Source: a virus. Taken from it: 20,181 bases of DNA. Shown piece by piece: positions 1-5,822 of the stretch. The notes under the pieces are model-generated. The model saw only the letters and a program-made list of their open reading frames with translations. It had not been told where the DNA came from and made no database searches. Numbering within the stretch: the first letter of the stretch is position 1; each line of letters begins with the position of its first letter. The stretch lies in IMG/VR virus record IMGVR_UViG_3300044911_002268, positions 1 to 20,181 of that record. The stretch is one strand, 5' to 3'. A program made the position numbers and the translations under genes.

Positions 1-1517
1 GCAGCAATGACAGGATAACTTTGATAATCCAACAAGGCATCCAAAGCACGCACTGCAAGTATACATGGCAACTTGAAATCTTCTGGGCTCTTTATTTTAC
101 CCCAGTTGATAGCCGCCAGTGTACAAAGACTGATTTCGCCTTCGGGGTCATGAATATGCTTCAGTGGTTTTGTTGGCAGGTCAATTTCACAACACAAATT
201 GCTTTGACGGATTGGAGCCAGTGATGGAATGAATGCCCCATGCTCATTTGCATGATCAACGTTCATCAAATAGATTCTTCCAGTGTCTTTGCGCTCTTGA
301 ACAAATGCCGAGAACAAGTCAATAGCAGCAAGTGTCTTTTTTCTAACCTTCGTGGACTTTTCGTATTTTTCATACAACTCACGAAACAAGTCTACATTTG
401 TGAAAAAAGCATCATACAGGTCTGGAACATCGGCTGGGCTGAACAAAGTAATATGTCCACCACTGAGCAAACGCTCATACATCACTTTGTTGAATTGTAC
501 ACCATAGTCCAAATGGCGGACTCGGTTGTCTTCAGTTCCTTTGTTATTTTTGAGAACTAAAAGGTCTTCTACTTCATAGTGCCAGATTGGGTAGTAGAGC
601 GTTGCAGCCCCACCACGGACGCCACCTTGTGAACAACTTTTGACAGCAGATTGAAAATACTTGATAAAAGGAATGATACCAGTATGACTAGCGTCGCCAT
701 TACGAATAGCGGACCCAAGAGCCCTAATACGCCCAGCACCAATGCCAATGCCAGCCTTTTGCGAGACGTACTTGACGATTGACGAAGCAGTCGCATTTAT
801 GCTGTCCAGCGAATCATCTGTTTCAATAAGAACGCATGACGAAAATTGGCGCTGTGGAGAGCGTACACCTGCCATAATGGGAGTAGGCAAACTGATATAA
901 AAACCACTGATTGCATCATAGAGTTTTCTCACCCAATCAATTCTTGATCTTTCTTTACCCCAACGAGGATATTTAGAAAACAAAGTCATCGCAATAAGCA
1001 TATATGCCACTTGCGGTGTTTCATAAATTTCACCAGTGACTCGATTTTTAATCAAATACTTACCACGGAATTGTTCCATGGCGGCATAGGTCAAATCATT
1101 GTCACGTGTATGATCAATATAAGAATTCAGTTCATCAAATTCTTCTTTTGTATATAGTTCAAGAATTTCTTTATCATAATATCCAAGGTCAGCAATACGC
1201 TTCACATGGGTATACAAATCATCTGGATCAAACTTTCCATAAACTTCTTTACGCAATTGATAGTTAATTAAACGTCCAGCAACGTACTGATAGTTTGGGG
1301 TTTCTTCAGAAATTAAGTCAGCCGCTGCTTTGATTAAAGTTTCTTGAATGTCTTCAGTTTTCATGTTGTTGTAAAACTGAATTTGTGTTTTGATTTCTAA
1401 ATCAGAAACAGAAACACCAGACAAACCATCGCAAGCGTAAGAGGCAACACGGTGAAACTTGTTTATGTCGAGGAGTTCTTTGGCGCCATCTCTTTTCGTT
1501 ACATGTACTGGTGTCAT
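1..1517 (-). CDS. nrdA: Ribonucleoside-diphosphate reductase large subunit (class Ia), 3' end outside window
   Basis: Reading from ATG at 1517, 505 codons are open to the left edge, so the C-terminus is missing (E. coli NrdA is about 761 aa). The protein reduces ribonucleoside diphosphates to dNDPs together with NrdB, feeding phage DNA synthesis. The N-terminal ~90 residues resemble an ATP-cone (starts MTPVHVTKRDGAKELLDINK). The catalytic barrel carries C228 in FSSCVLIE, the conserved GGVRGGAATLYYP, LLVLKNN and NRVRHLDYGVQ segments, N440/C442/E444 in SNLCCEI (radical cysteine and partners) and C465 in EISLCTLAAIN. These match E. coli C225, N437, C439, E441 and C462 with a constant +3 offset. 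The distal tyrosines and C-terminal redox cysteines lie beyond the window. The start is supported by AGAGGAG about 7 nt upstream and by an ATGA overlap with the preceding small gene. It is the last visible gene of the primase-thyX-nrdA block. Confidence 0.97.
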   Translation of the reverse strand, partial: MTPVHVTKRDGAKELLDINKFHRVASYACDGLSGVSVSDLEIKTQIQFYNNMKTEDIQETLIKAAADLISEETPNYQYVAGRLINYQLRKEVYGKFDPDDLYTHVKRIADLGYYDKEILELYTKEEFDELNSYIDHTRDNDLTYAAMEQFRGKYLIKNRVTGEIYETPQVAYMLIAMTLFSKYPRWGKERSRIDWVRKLYDAISGFYISLPTPIMAGVRSPQRQFSSCVLIETDDSLDSINATASSIVKYVSQKAGIGIGAGRIRALGSAIRNGDASHTGIIPFIKYFQSAVKSCSQGGVRGGAATLYYPIWHYEVEDLLVLKNNKGTEDNRVRHLDYGVQFNKVMYERLLSGGHITLFSPADVPDLYDAFFTNVDLFRELYEKYEKSTKVRKKTLAAIDLFSAFVQERKDTGRIYLMNVDHANEHGAFIPSLAPIRQSNLCCEIDLPTKPLKHIHDPEGEISLCTLAAINWGKIKSPEDFKLPCILAVRALDALLDYQSYPVIA

Positions 1518-1684
1518 TCTTGGCTCCTCTTTAACGTAAATGTGTTATTGTCTGGAGATGAAACCCACTCAAGTTCAGTGGTCTCATTCCAGCCTAGTTC
1601 TTTCAAAATCTCTTCGGGGATGTCTATATATAATTCCCCATCTCTATTTTCTTTAACTGTTGTCGTCCATTGCTTCTGCGACAT
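1514..1684 (-). CDS. Small AbrB/SpoVT-like swapped-hairpin protein (56 aa)
   Basis: A 56-aa protein beginning MSQKQWTTTVKENRDGELYI. The central stretch, with DIPEEILKELGW followed by a TELEWV strand, fits the SpoVT/AbrB swapped-hairpin pattern (beta, Pro-Glu-x-x helix, Gly, beta) found in MazE-type antitoxins and transition-state regulators. Similar short proteins are, from memory, common in marine T4-like phages. The ATG at 1684 is chosen over more upstream codons because AAGGAG lies about 7 nt before it. It begins inside the last 32 nt of thyX and ends in an ATGA overlap with nrdA, so it is translationally coupled to both. No toxin partner is visible. A DNA-binding or autoregulatory role over the nucleotide-synthesis genes is possible but inferred only from position. 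Confidence 0.75.
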   Translation of the reverse strand: MSQKQWTTTVKENRDGELYIDIPEEILKELGWNETTELEWVSSPDNNTFTLKRSQE

Positions 1685-2309
1685 CTGGAAACTCCTTCTT
1701 GATAATTTCCCAAGCCATTTGTGCAATTTGCGAATGCTCCAGTTGAGTTCCGTTCCCCATTCTCAACTGGCAATAATGAACCCAGGAGCGTAAAGTTCCA
1801 GACATGTACAAAGTCGTCTCAGTCAAACCCTCTGGCAGTACTGCCCTTGCTTGCTCTTTTGCGATATTGTTTTCAAGAGCCCACTCATATGCAGCCAATG
1901 CTTCTTCAATTACATATTCTTGGTGCGCTTCCCACTCACGCTGAAGTTCGAAATCATGAACAACCAAACTGTTTTGTCGGTTTTTCAAATCCTGTAAACG
2001 AGCCTCACGTTTGGTGAAATTTTCGGAAACCGCATAACGTTGGCTAAACTCTTGAAACGAAAATGAACGGTGGCGGATGATTTGACGAGAAATATCTCTT
2101 GTTGTTTTGATCTCCATCACAACATGAACCATCTCAAGCGGAGACCAGTGGTCGTTTTTAATCAGGTACTTGACAAGTTTCCCAGCAGTTGAGGCATTGT
2201 TTTGATTTGCTGGGTTTGAAACTCTTGCTGCATATGCCACCAATTCATTTGCAGTTTCGCAACCGCAGTTTACTGGTTTGGTTATACCGATTAAACGAAC
2301 TGAACTCAT
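1653..2309 (-). CDS. thyX: Flavin-dependent thymidylate synthase ThyX
   Basis: A 218-aa protein, normal for ThyX (about 210-250 aa). It converts dUMP to dTMP using methylene-tetrahydrofolate, with FAD and NADPH as reductants. The ThyX signature RHR-x7-S is present as R79-H80-R81 ... S89-Q-R91. HWSPLEM (53-59) matches the usual HxSPFEH-type segment, and a conserved LR near the C-terminus (R183, in YCQLRMGNGTQ) corresponds to the dUMP-binding arginine. The start has GGAGAT about 7 nt upstream and overlaps the previous gene by ATGA. T4 itself uses the unrelated folate-dependent thymidylate synthase (td); ThyX is frequent in marine relatives. Neighbours nrdA and primase place it in a DNA precursor and replication operon. 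Confidence 0.96.
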   Translation of the reverse strand: MSSVRLIGITKPVNCGCETANELVAYAARVSNPANQNNASTAGKLVKYLIKNDHWSPLEMVHVVMEIKTTRDISRQIIRHRSFSFQEFSQRYAVSENFTKREARLQDLKNRQNSLVVHDFELQREWEAHQEYVIEEALAAYEWALENNIAKEQARAVLPEGLTETTLYMSGTLRSWVHYCQLRMGNGTQLEHSQIAQMAWEIIKKEFPDVAEAMDDNS

Positions 2310-2506
2310 TTTACATCTCCGATCAATATGTTAATTTTCTTCATTATTTGTTTCTGAGTTTTACAATCAGAAAACAATTGCCTGGCAACTTGAACTTTAT
2401 TTACTGAAATTTCATAGTCACCCCTTTGTATCAAAACTTCTACGCATTGACGCATAGCCATTGAAGTTCCTGTTTCATCAATGGAGTTTGACCAAAGGGT
2501 TGCCAT
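2306..2506 (-). CDS. Small conserved-position protein of unknown function (66 aa)
   Basis: Not recognised. A 66-aa mostly alpha-helical protein starting MATLWSNSIDETG and ending KKINILIGDVK. It has two cysteines and no signal peptide or membrane segment. A TTG codon directly upstream (2509) could extend it by one residue, but ATG at 2506 is preferred because it forms a TGATG stop/start overlap with the upstream gene and has GGGGA about 6 nt before it. Its own stop overlaps the thyX start (ATGA). Tight coupling on both sides supports a real gene in the replication block; the function is unknown. Confidence 0.72.
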   Translation of the reverse strand: MATLWSNSIDETGTSMAMRQCVEVLIQRGDYEISVNKVQVARQLFSDCKTQKQIMKKINILIGDVK

Positions 2507-2706
2507 CAAATTCCCCAGTTCTTCAAACCGTAATATTCAGACACCTTCTTCAATGCCATGTAATATTTCAAACTATCTGAAGAACCTCTTCTAAATTGTT
2601 TTTGGCTCATCATTGAAATTTCATTACCCAGCCTTCTAATATCTCTACTGATAATTTCTTCAAAATAATCATCTTCAGAAAATGCCGAGTTGATTTTCTT
2701 TTTCAT
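2506..2706 (-). CDS. Small charged protein of unknown function (66 aa)
   Basis: Not recognised. It is highly charged and helical (MKKKINSAFSEDDYFEEI... with an RDIRRLGNEI segment and C-terminal YYGLKNWGI). The ATG at 2706 is preferred over the in-frame ATG at 2721: it makes a TAATG overlap with the primase stop and is preceded by GGAG with about 9 nt spacing, whereas the 2721 codon has no ribosome binding site. It lies between primase and another small gene in a fully overlapping chain. A role as a replication accessory protein would be a guess from context only. Confidence 0.72.
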   Translation of the reverse strand: MKKKINSAFSEDDYFEEIISRDIRRLGNEISMMSQKQFRRGSSDSLKYYMALKKVSEYYGLKNWGI

Positions 2707-3731
2707 TAACAACGTCTCCATACAGTCAAAAACAGTTTAGCCTCAATACCTTCCTTTGTATTCTCATCAATAATATTTTTGACCTGCTCAGGAGTTCTAC
2801 CTGCAAGCACCATGTCATTAATATCTTTTTCTTGAATCGCTGAATCCCAAATACAGACCTTGTAGCCAGCCTCAATGCACTTGGCTATCTTTTTGACAGT
2901 TTCTATATTTCTGGGTTCGTTATCGTAGACGATTACTATACGCTCTTTTGATAATGAAGTCAACTGTATTTCAGTTAAAATATCACCGCCAGCAGTAGCA
3001 ATAGCATTAGGAAGAAAAGTAGAATCAATTGGTCCTTCAGTGACATATATGGTTTTGCTCTCGTCTATAGTGTCCAACCCGAAAATTCTCGGTTTACTAT
3101 CATCAAGCATGATAGTGATATAGCGGAGATTGCCCGCATGAGGATTGAACGACCTGCCTTGGAATCCGAACAAATTCTTATCCTTATCCAAAAATGGTAT
3201 AACAAGTCGCGGCTCTTCTGGCGCTTTTTCATTCAACTTATCGGGGATCATTGAATTGACCCACTGTTTGAACTTGGGAGCGTAGAACAGTTTATAATGA
3301 ACTGATGGGGGTATCTTTCTGTTATCTATATATTTCTTGACAGGGTGGTCATATGCCAACTGAGAAACTTTTTTTAATTCACCAAGTGGGGTATCCTTAA
3401 TGAATTTCGGTTTCTCCATTTTCTTGATGAATACTTCGAGTTCGGATTTCTCCTGCTTCGTTTCACTCATCTTTTCCTTGACAAACTCATAGTATAGACT
3501 TTCATCAAGTGTCTTAATCAAGAATGGCAAACCCATTGAGGCGCCACAATTGTGACAATGAAACCTCAGTGTGTTTTTCTTTACGTAAATGTAACCGCGA
3601 GTTTTGGATTTGTTGTTTTGAGAGTCGCCGCAGATTGGACAGCGAAATCGGTAGGTGTTATTGTTTACTCGGGTAAACTTCTCAAGTCTCGGTGATATGA
3701 AACCGACATACTTGTGTTCAAGCCATAACAT
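2706..3731 (-). CDS. 61: T4 gp61-type DNA primase
   Basis: A 341-aa protein, close to T4 gp61 (342 aa). It synthesises RNA primers for lagging-strand replication together with the replicative helicase (gp41 type). An N-terminal zinc ribbon is formed by C31-x2-C34 (FRCPICGDS) and C59-x2-C62 (FHCHNCG). A central RNA-polymerase-like region contains FGFQGR (188-193). The Toprim fold shows E232 in YVTEGPIDS, D270 in VIVYDNE and the DINDMV segment (303-308), which are the expected metal ligands. The first codon is ATG at 3731 with AAGGA about 6 nt upstream. A sigma70-like -10 box and a 10-bp inverted repeat covering the ribosome binding site precede it (see separate entries). It is the first gene of the unit that also carries thyX and nrdA. 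Confidence 0.93.
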   Translation of the reverse strand: MLWLEHKYVGFISPRLEKFTRVNNNTYRFRCPICGDSQNNKSKTRGYIYVKKNTLRFHCHNCGASMGLPFLIKTLDESLYYEFVKEKMSETKQEKSELEVFIKKMEKPKFIKDTPLGELKKVSQLAYDHPVKKYIDNRKIPPSVHYKLFYAPKFKQWVNSMIPDKLNEKAPEEPRLVIPFLDKDKNLFGFQGRSFNPHAGNLRYITIMLDDSKPRIFGLDTIDESKTIYVTEGPIDSTFLPNAIATAGGDILTEIQLTSLSKERIVIVYDNEPRNIETVKKIAKCIEAGYKVCIWDSAIQEKDINDMVLAGRTPEQVKNIIDENTKEGIEAKLFLTVWRRC

Positions 3732-3733
3732 AG

Positions 3734-3784
3734 TATTTCCTTGTATCAGGTCAACAGTAACATTATACCCCTACCAAGGAAATA
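3734..3784 (-). promoter_or_regulatory. 10-bp inverted repeat sequestering the primase ribosome binding site in read-through RNA
   Basis: In the minus-strand RNA, TATTTCCTTG (3784-3775) is exactly complementary to CAAGGAAATA (3743-3734), with 31 nt between them. The downstream arm contains the primase Shine-Dalgarno AAGGA. The upstream arm lies before the TATAAT box, so only transcripts entering from the upstream gene contain both arms. The pairing is directly seen; the regulatory role is inferred by analogy with RBS-masking hairpins in T4 genes such as e, soc and 49. The stem is AU-rich with a long loop, so stability may be modest. Confidence 0.45.
3762..3767 (-). promoter_or_regulatory. Sigma70-like -10 box (TATAAT) of early/middle-type promoter
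   Basis: On the minus strand the 62-bp gap before primase contains a perfect TATAAT, giving a predicted start near 3755 and a leader of about 24 nt with AAGGA. The -35 region at 17 bp spacing (TTTCTT) matches TTGACA poorly, so host polymerase alone may need an activator, as at T4 middle promoters. No T4-type late box is present here, unlike the structural units of this window. Confidence 0.5.
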
Positions 3785-3793
3785 AAGAAAGTG

Positions 3794-4135
3794 TTATTTT
3801 AGTTCAATGGAAAAAAGTTTTGATATAACCCAACCAACTACAGCAGCCGCACCAACTACAAACCAGCGCCAAGTGTTCAATTCATCTATTTTCTTTTGCT
3901 GGGCTTGATGTTGATTTTGGGCTTCTTCCCGCATTGCTTTTATTTCTTGAAGTAAATCAACACGGAGCCCATCCATCATGGCTTGAATTTCTCTTTTGTC
4001 CTCGATAGTTCTGCTATCAAGTTTTTCAAGAGTGTTGTCAAATTTTTCGTAAATGACACTGAAAAAACTGACCTTTTCTCGCATTGCTGCGACTTCAGTT
4101 TCAATTTTACTTAATCTTGTTTCGAAGTCCATCAT
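3794..4135 (-). CDS. Coiled-coil protein with C-terminal membrane anchor (113 aa)
   Basis: The N-terminal ~85 residues are a predicted coiled coil (MMDFETRLSKIETEVAAMRE, then long Glu/Lys/Gln-rich helices with LEKLDSR and QQKKIDELNTW). One hydrophobic segment follows near 91-108 (FVVGAAAVVGWVISKLF). The layout resembles the XhlA/haemolysin-type small phage membrane proteins and similar tail-anchored proteins near phage lysis genes, but no specific family is claimed. The first ATG (4135) forms an ATGA overlap with the upstream 75-aa membrane protein; the second ATG (4132) is equally usable. It follows a run of small membrane proteins and lipoproteins, which fits a role at the host inner membrane, for example lysis timing. 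Confidence 0.75.
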   Translation of the reverse strand: MMDFETRLSKIETEVAAMREKVSFFSVIYEKFDNTLEKLDSRTIEDKREIQAMMDGLRVDLLQEIKAMREEAQNQHQAQQKKIDELNTWRWFVVGAAAVVGWVISKLFSIELK

Positions 4136-4359
4136 TTTCTTGCAAATTTCTCCGCGCCAGATATGCCAACCCCAGCAATAACAATATAGGTTATTGCATC
4201 AAACATAAATGCATCAACCTTATACCCAAAGAAAAGGTTGGAAAGGAATGCGGTAACTAAAAGCAGGAGACAAATAAAAGTCACCCACCTCTTTGAAGAT
4301 GGGTGACCATCGCAGTCCTGCATTATTTCACAAAAATACTTTTTTGCTCTTTCTAACAT
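4132..4359 (-). CDS. Two-TM small membrane protein, holin candidate (75 aa)
   Basis: A 75-aa protein with a charged, cytoplasmic-looking N-terminus (MLERAKKYFCEIMQDCDGHP, then SSKRW) and two hydrophobic segments near 25-43 (WVTFICLLLLVTAFLSNLFFG) and 53-68 (AITYIVIAGVGISG). It ends in the charged EKFARK. Size and topology suit a class II holin, and it lies in the same direction as the spanin pair, but no endolysin is in the window and the 133-aa neighbour has a similar topology. AAGGAG precedes the ATG by about 7 nt. The start codon sits in the 3' arm of an 8-bp hairpin (separate entry). Function is inferred. Confidence 0.75.
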   Translation of the reverse strand: MLERAKKYFCEIMQDCDGHPSSKRWVTFICLLLLVTAFLSNLFFGYKVDAFMFDAITYIVIAGVGISGAEKFARK

Positions 4360-4390
4360 GATCGACTCCTTTTATTCAAGCAGATCATGT
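4356..4390 (-). promoter_or_regulatory. Hairpin containing start codon, with Shine-Dalgarno in loop
   Basis: In the minus-strand RNA, ACATGATC (4390-4383) pairs perfectly with GATCATGT (4363-4356) around a 19-nt loop. The 3' arm contains the ATG at 4359, and the loop holds AAGGAG. The structure could limit initiation on the 75-aa membrane protein gene. The complementarity is seen; the effect is inferred. Confidence 0.35.
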
Positions 4391-4404
4391 CAAAATGAGT
4401 TTAC

Positions 4405-4806
4405 TTATTTTTGTTGGTTTGGATCCGTTGAAAATGGATCTTGCGCATTTGCTGGAGCAGGTGCAGTTTCAGGGGCAGCGGCTGGGGCTGGCTCTGATGG
4501 TACTTCTGGAAGTGGTTCCGTTGGTACGTAAACTGTATCTGGTTCAGCTGGTTTTTCTTCTGGCTTTTTATCATCCTTGCCCAGCATAATGCCAGAAAGA
4601 ATACCAGTCAAAAACGTTGCGATTGGAGTGATCAACTCGAAAAATTTAGCATCGTTTGGCGACTGCTCCATTGGCTGTGTTACAAAAATCAGTGAGTAGA
4701 GAACTACAAACACGATTCCAGTAAGTGTAAATGCCAATGAAAGTCCAACAATGAACTTTAATCGAGACATCAACTCATTATCTGTATACCTTGGTCCATT
4801 TAACAT
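4405..4806 (-). CDS. Two-TM membrane protein with proline-rich tail (133 aa)
   Basis: Hydrophobic segments lie near 17-43 (KFIVGLSLAFTLTGIVFVVL and onward) and 58-77 (ELITPIATFLTGILSGIMLG). They are followed by a charged stretch (KDDKKPEEK) and a long Pro/Ala/Glu-rich, probably disordered tail of about 50 residues (with PTEPLPEVPSEPAPAAAP). It is not recognised beyond this. The ATG at 4806 makes a TAATG overlap with the stop of the upstream lipoprotein gene. The position among spanins, lipoproteins and other small membrane proteins makes an envelope-located role (holin or antiholin, or superinfection exclusion) plausible but unproven. The simple codon composition of the tail also creates a plus-strand shadow reading frame, which is not considered real. 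Confidence 0.78.
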   Translation of the reverse strand: MLNGPRYTDNELMSRLKFIVGLSLAFTLTGIVFVVLYSLIFVTQPMEQSPNDAKFFELITPIATFLTGILSGIMLGKDDKKPEEKPAEPDTVYVPTEPLPEVPSEPAPAAAPETAPAPANAQDPFSTDPNQQK

Positions 4807-5075
4807 TATTCAGCTCCTGTTTCACTTGGTGGGCAAGTTTGTTCTGCAACTGGAGCAGGTGTTTCTTCAACTTGGGCTGGTGCTGAAGATTCTTTCGCAG
4901 CCTCCCATGCCTTTTGACCTACTAAATTTTCAGAACACTCACCTGTGGCCAAACATGCTGGCTTTTTGCACTCTTCATTATTCCAATTACTAGGATCCTG
5001 ACAAGGATAACGGTAATTGGCTTCGCACCCAGTGAGGGCGCTGACAAACAATAATGAAAGTAGTGCCGCCCTCAT
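4806..5075 (-). CDS. Small lipoprotein with Cys-rich head and Pro/Glu tail (89 aa)
   Basis: A short hydrophobic signal (MRAALLSLLFVSA) ends in the lipobox LTG-C17, so signal peptidase II processing and lipid attachment are expected. The mature part has several cysteines (C25, C36, C40, C47 region: YPCQDPSN, EECKKPACLATGECSE) followed by an Ala/Pro/Glu-rich tail (APAQVEETPAPVAEQTCPPS). It overlaps the upstream EF-hand-like membrane protein by ATGA and the downstream 2-TM protein by TAATG. It is separate from the spanin lipoprotein at 5631-5822, so the window encodes two lipoproteins. Possible roles are a superinfection-exclusion lipoprotein or a lysis accessory; neither is demonstrated. Confidence 0.82.
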   Translation of the reverse strand: MRAALLSLLFVSALTGCEANYRYPCQDPSNWNNEECKKPACLATGECSENLVGQKAWEAAKESSAPAQVEETPAPVAEQTCPPSETGAE

Positions 5076-5335
5076 TTCGCCTTTTTGGTGCGTGGTTTAC
5101 GAGCAGCAACTTTCTTTACTGTCTTTTCGCCAGCAGCCTTTACGTCTGCAAGATTTACTTTACCGTCTTTATTGACATCAAGTGAACTCTTGACTGTGTT
5201 TACAACTTCAGTTGCTGATGACTTCACATCACCAAGATCAACCTTTCCATCTTCGTTGTGGTCTGGCTTGAAAACCAATTTCCAAAAAACCCAACCTACA
5301 ACTGCAACAACTAACAATACAATTAAAGTTTCCAT
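5072..5335 (-). CDS. Membrane-anchored protein with two EF-hand/dockerin-like Ca2+ loops (87 aa)
   Basis: An N-terminal membrane segment (residues 4-21, LIVLLVVAVVGWVFWKLV) is followed by two 12-residue loops of the EF-hand/dockerin type: D25-H-N27-E-D29-G-K-V-D33-L-G-D36 and D53-V-N55-K-D57-G-K-V-N61-L-A-D64. All Ca2+-coordinating positions (1, 3, 5, 9, 12) carry acidic or Asn residues. The tail is strongly basic (RKPRTKKAK). The ATG at 5335 is preferred to the one at 5341 because AGGAG lies about 8 nt before it and only 2 nt before the other. The stop overlaps the lipoprotein start (ATGA). It may sense or bind Ca2+ at the envelope, or pair with another surface protein; that is inference. 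Confidence 0.8.
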   Translation of the reverse strand: METLIVLLVVAVVGWVFWKLVFKPDHNEDGKVDLGDVKSSATEVVNTVKSSLDVNKDGKVNLADVKAAGEKTVKKVAARKPRTKKAK

Positions 5336-5349
5336 TATCATATCTCCTA

Positions 5350-5601
5350 TTATTTTCTCAAACTTGACGAAACCAATCTGCGTGCCGTTGACGTAGCCAA
5401 TGGCTGGTCGCTAGCACTCAACATACTTAACGCAGCAATCAACATTAAAATGCCACGAACATCACCTTTGTCTGATGTTTTGTATCTATTTAGCGAGTTA
5501 GCGATCATGGACAACAGAGAAAGTCTGGTAGCGTCCATGCCACCAGACTTCTCATTATCGTCTTTTTCGTTTTCTTCTGTAAATGTAGAAAACTTTTTCA
5601 T
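5350..5601 (-). CDS. Hypothetical 83-aa protein
   Basis: Not recognised. The N-terminus is MKKFSTFTEENEKDDNEKSG, an FxxFxEE-type leader seen in several other proteins of this window. A helical second half follows (SLLSMIANSLNRY, then the hydrophobic GILMLIAALSMLSA near 50-63, then Ser/Arg-rich). A single weak membrane segment is possible. AAGGGAAGAG precedes the ATG, and an AATAAATA late promoter-like box at 5625-5632 would give a leader of about 18 nt, so this is probably the first gene of a late subunit that continues into the dockerin-like and lipoprotein genes. Confidence 0.7.
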   Translation of the reverse strand: MKKFSTFTEENEKDDNEKSGGMDATRLSLLSMIANSLNRYKTSDKGDVRGILMLIAALSMLSASDQPLATSTARRLVSSSLRK

Positions 5602-5624
5602 CGCTCTTCCCTTTATTTTCTTTG

Positions 5625-5632
5625 TATTTATT
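5625..5632 (-). promoter_or_regulatory. T4-type late promoter box AATAAATA
   Basis: One mismatch from the T4 late consensus TATAAATA on the minus strand. It overlaps the o-spanin stop codon and lies 24 nt before the ATG at 5601, with a ribosome binding site in the predicted leader. In T4, such boxes are read by the gp55 late sigma factor with sliding-clamp coactivation. Confidence 0.5.
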
Positions 5633-5822
5633 ATTGCGGAACCGCAGGTGTTTCTGGTGTCACCGCTCCTGGAGCCACTGGCGGTACAAGCGTCTTCAGT
5701 GTCTTTGGCGGTTTCATCAACTCTCCAGGAGGGGCTGGCATTTCAATCTTTGGTACCAGACGTGTCAATGGGTTTCCACATCCAACCAAGAGTAAAAAAG
5801 AAAGTGCTACAAGATATTTCAT
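5631..5822 (-). CDS. Rz1-type outer-membrane spanin lipoprotein (o-spanin), 63 aa
   Basis: A 63-aa lipoprotein: signal MKYLVALSFLLLVG, lipobox LVG-C15, and a mature part of about 49 residues with 13 prolines (MPAPPGEL, LVPPVAPGAV, ETPAVPQ). This matches the short, Pro-rich design of lambda Rz1. The start is taken at 5822 rather than further upstream because it gives the lipobox and an ATGA overlap with the i-spanin stop. The lipid-anchored protein would meet the periplasmic end of the i-spanin and fuse inner and outer membranes in the last step of lysis. Assignment rests on architecture and pairing, not on sequence identity, which is usually low among spanins. Confidence 0.85.
   Translation of the reverse strand: MKYLVALSFLLLVGCGNPLTRLVPKIEMPAPPGELMKPPKTLKTLVPPVAPGAVTPETPAVPQ

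Noticed and set aside
569-796. Minus-strand frame encoding a hydrophobic 75-aa protein
   Set aside because: It lies entirely inside nrdA in another frame; the nrdA frame has all catalytic residues.
3762-3796. T4 MotA-like box before the primase TATAAT
   Set aside because: TTTCTTTA resembles the TTGCTTTA box, but the 15-bp spacing to the -10 is too long and MotA is not general outside close T4 relatives.
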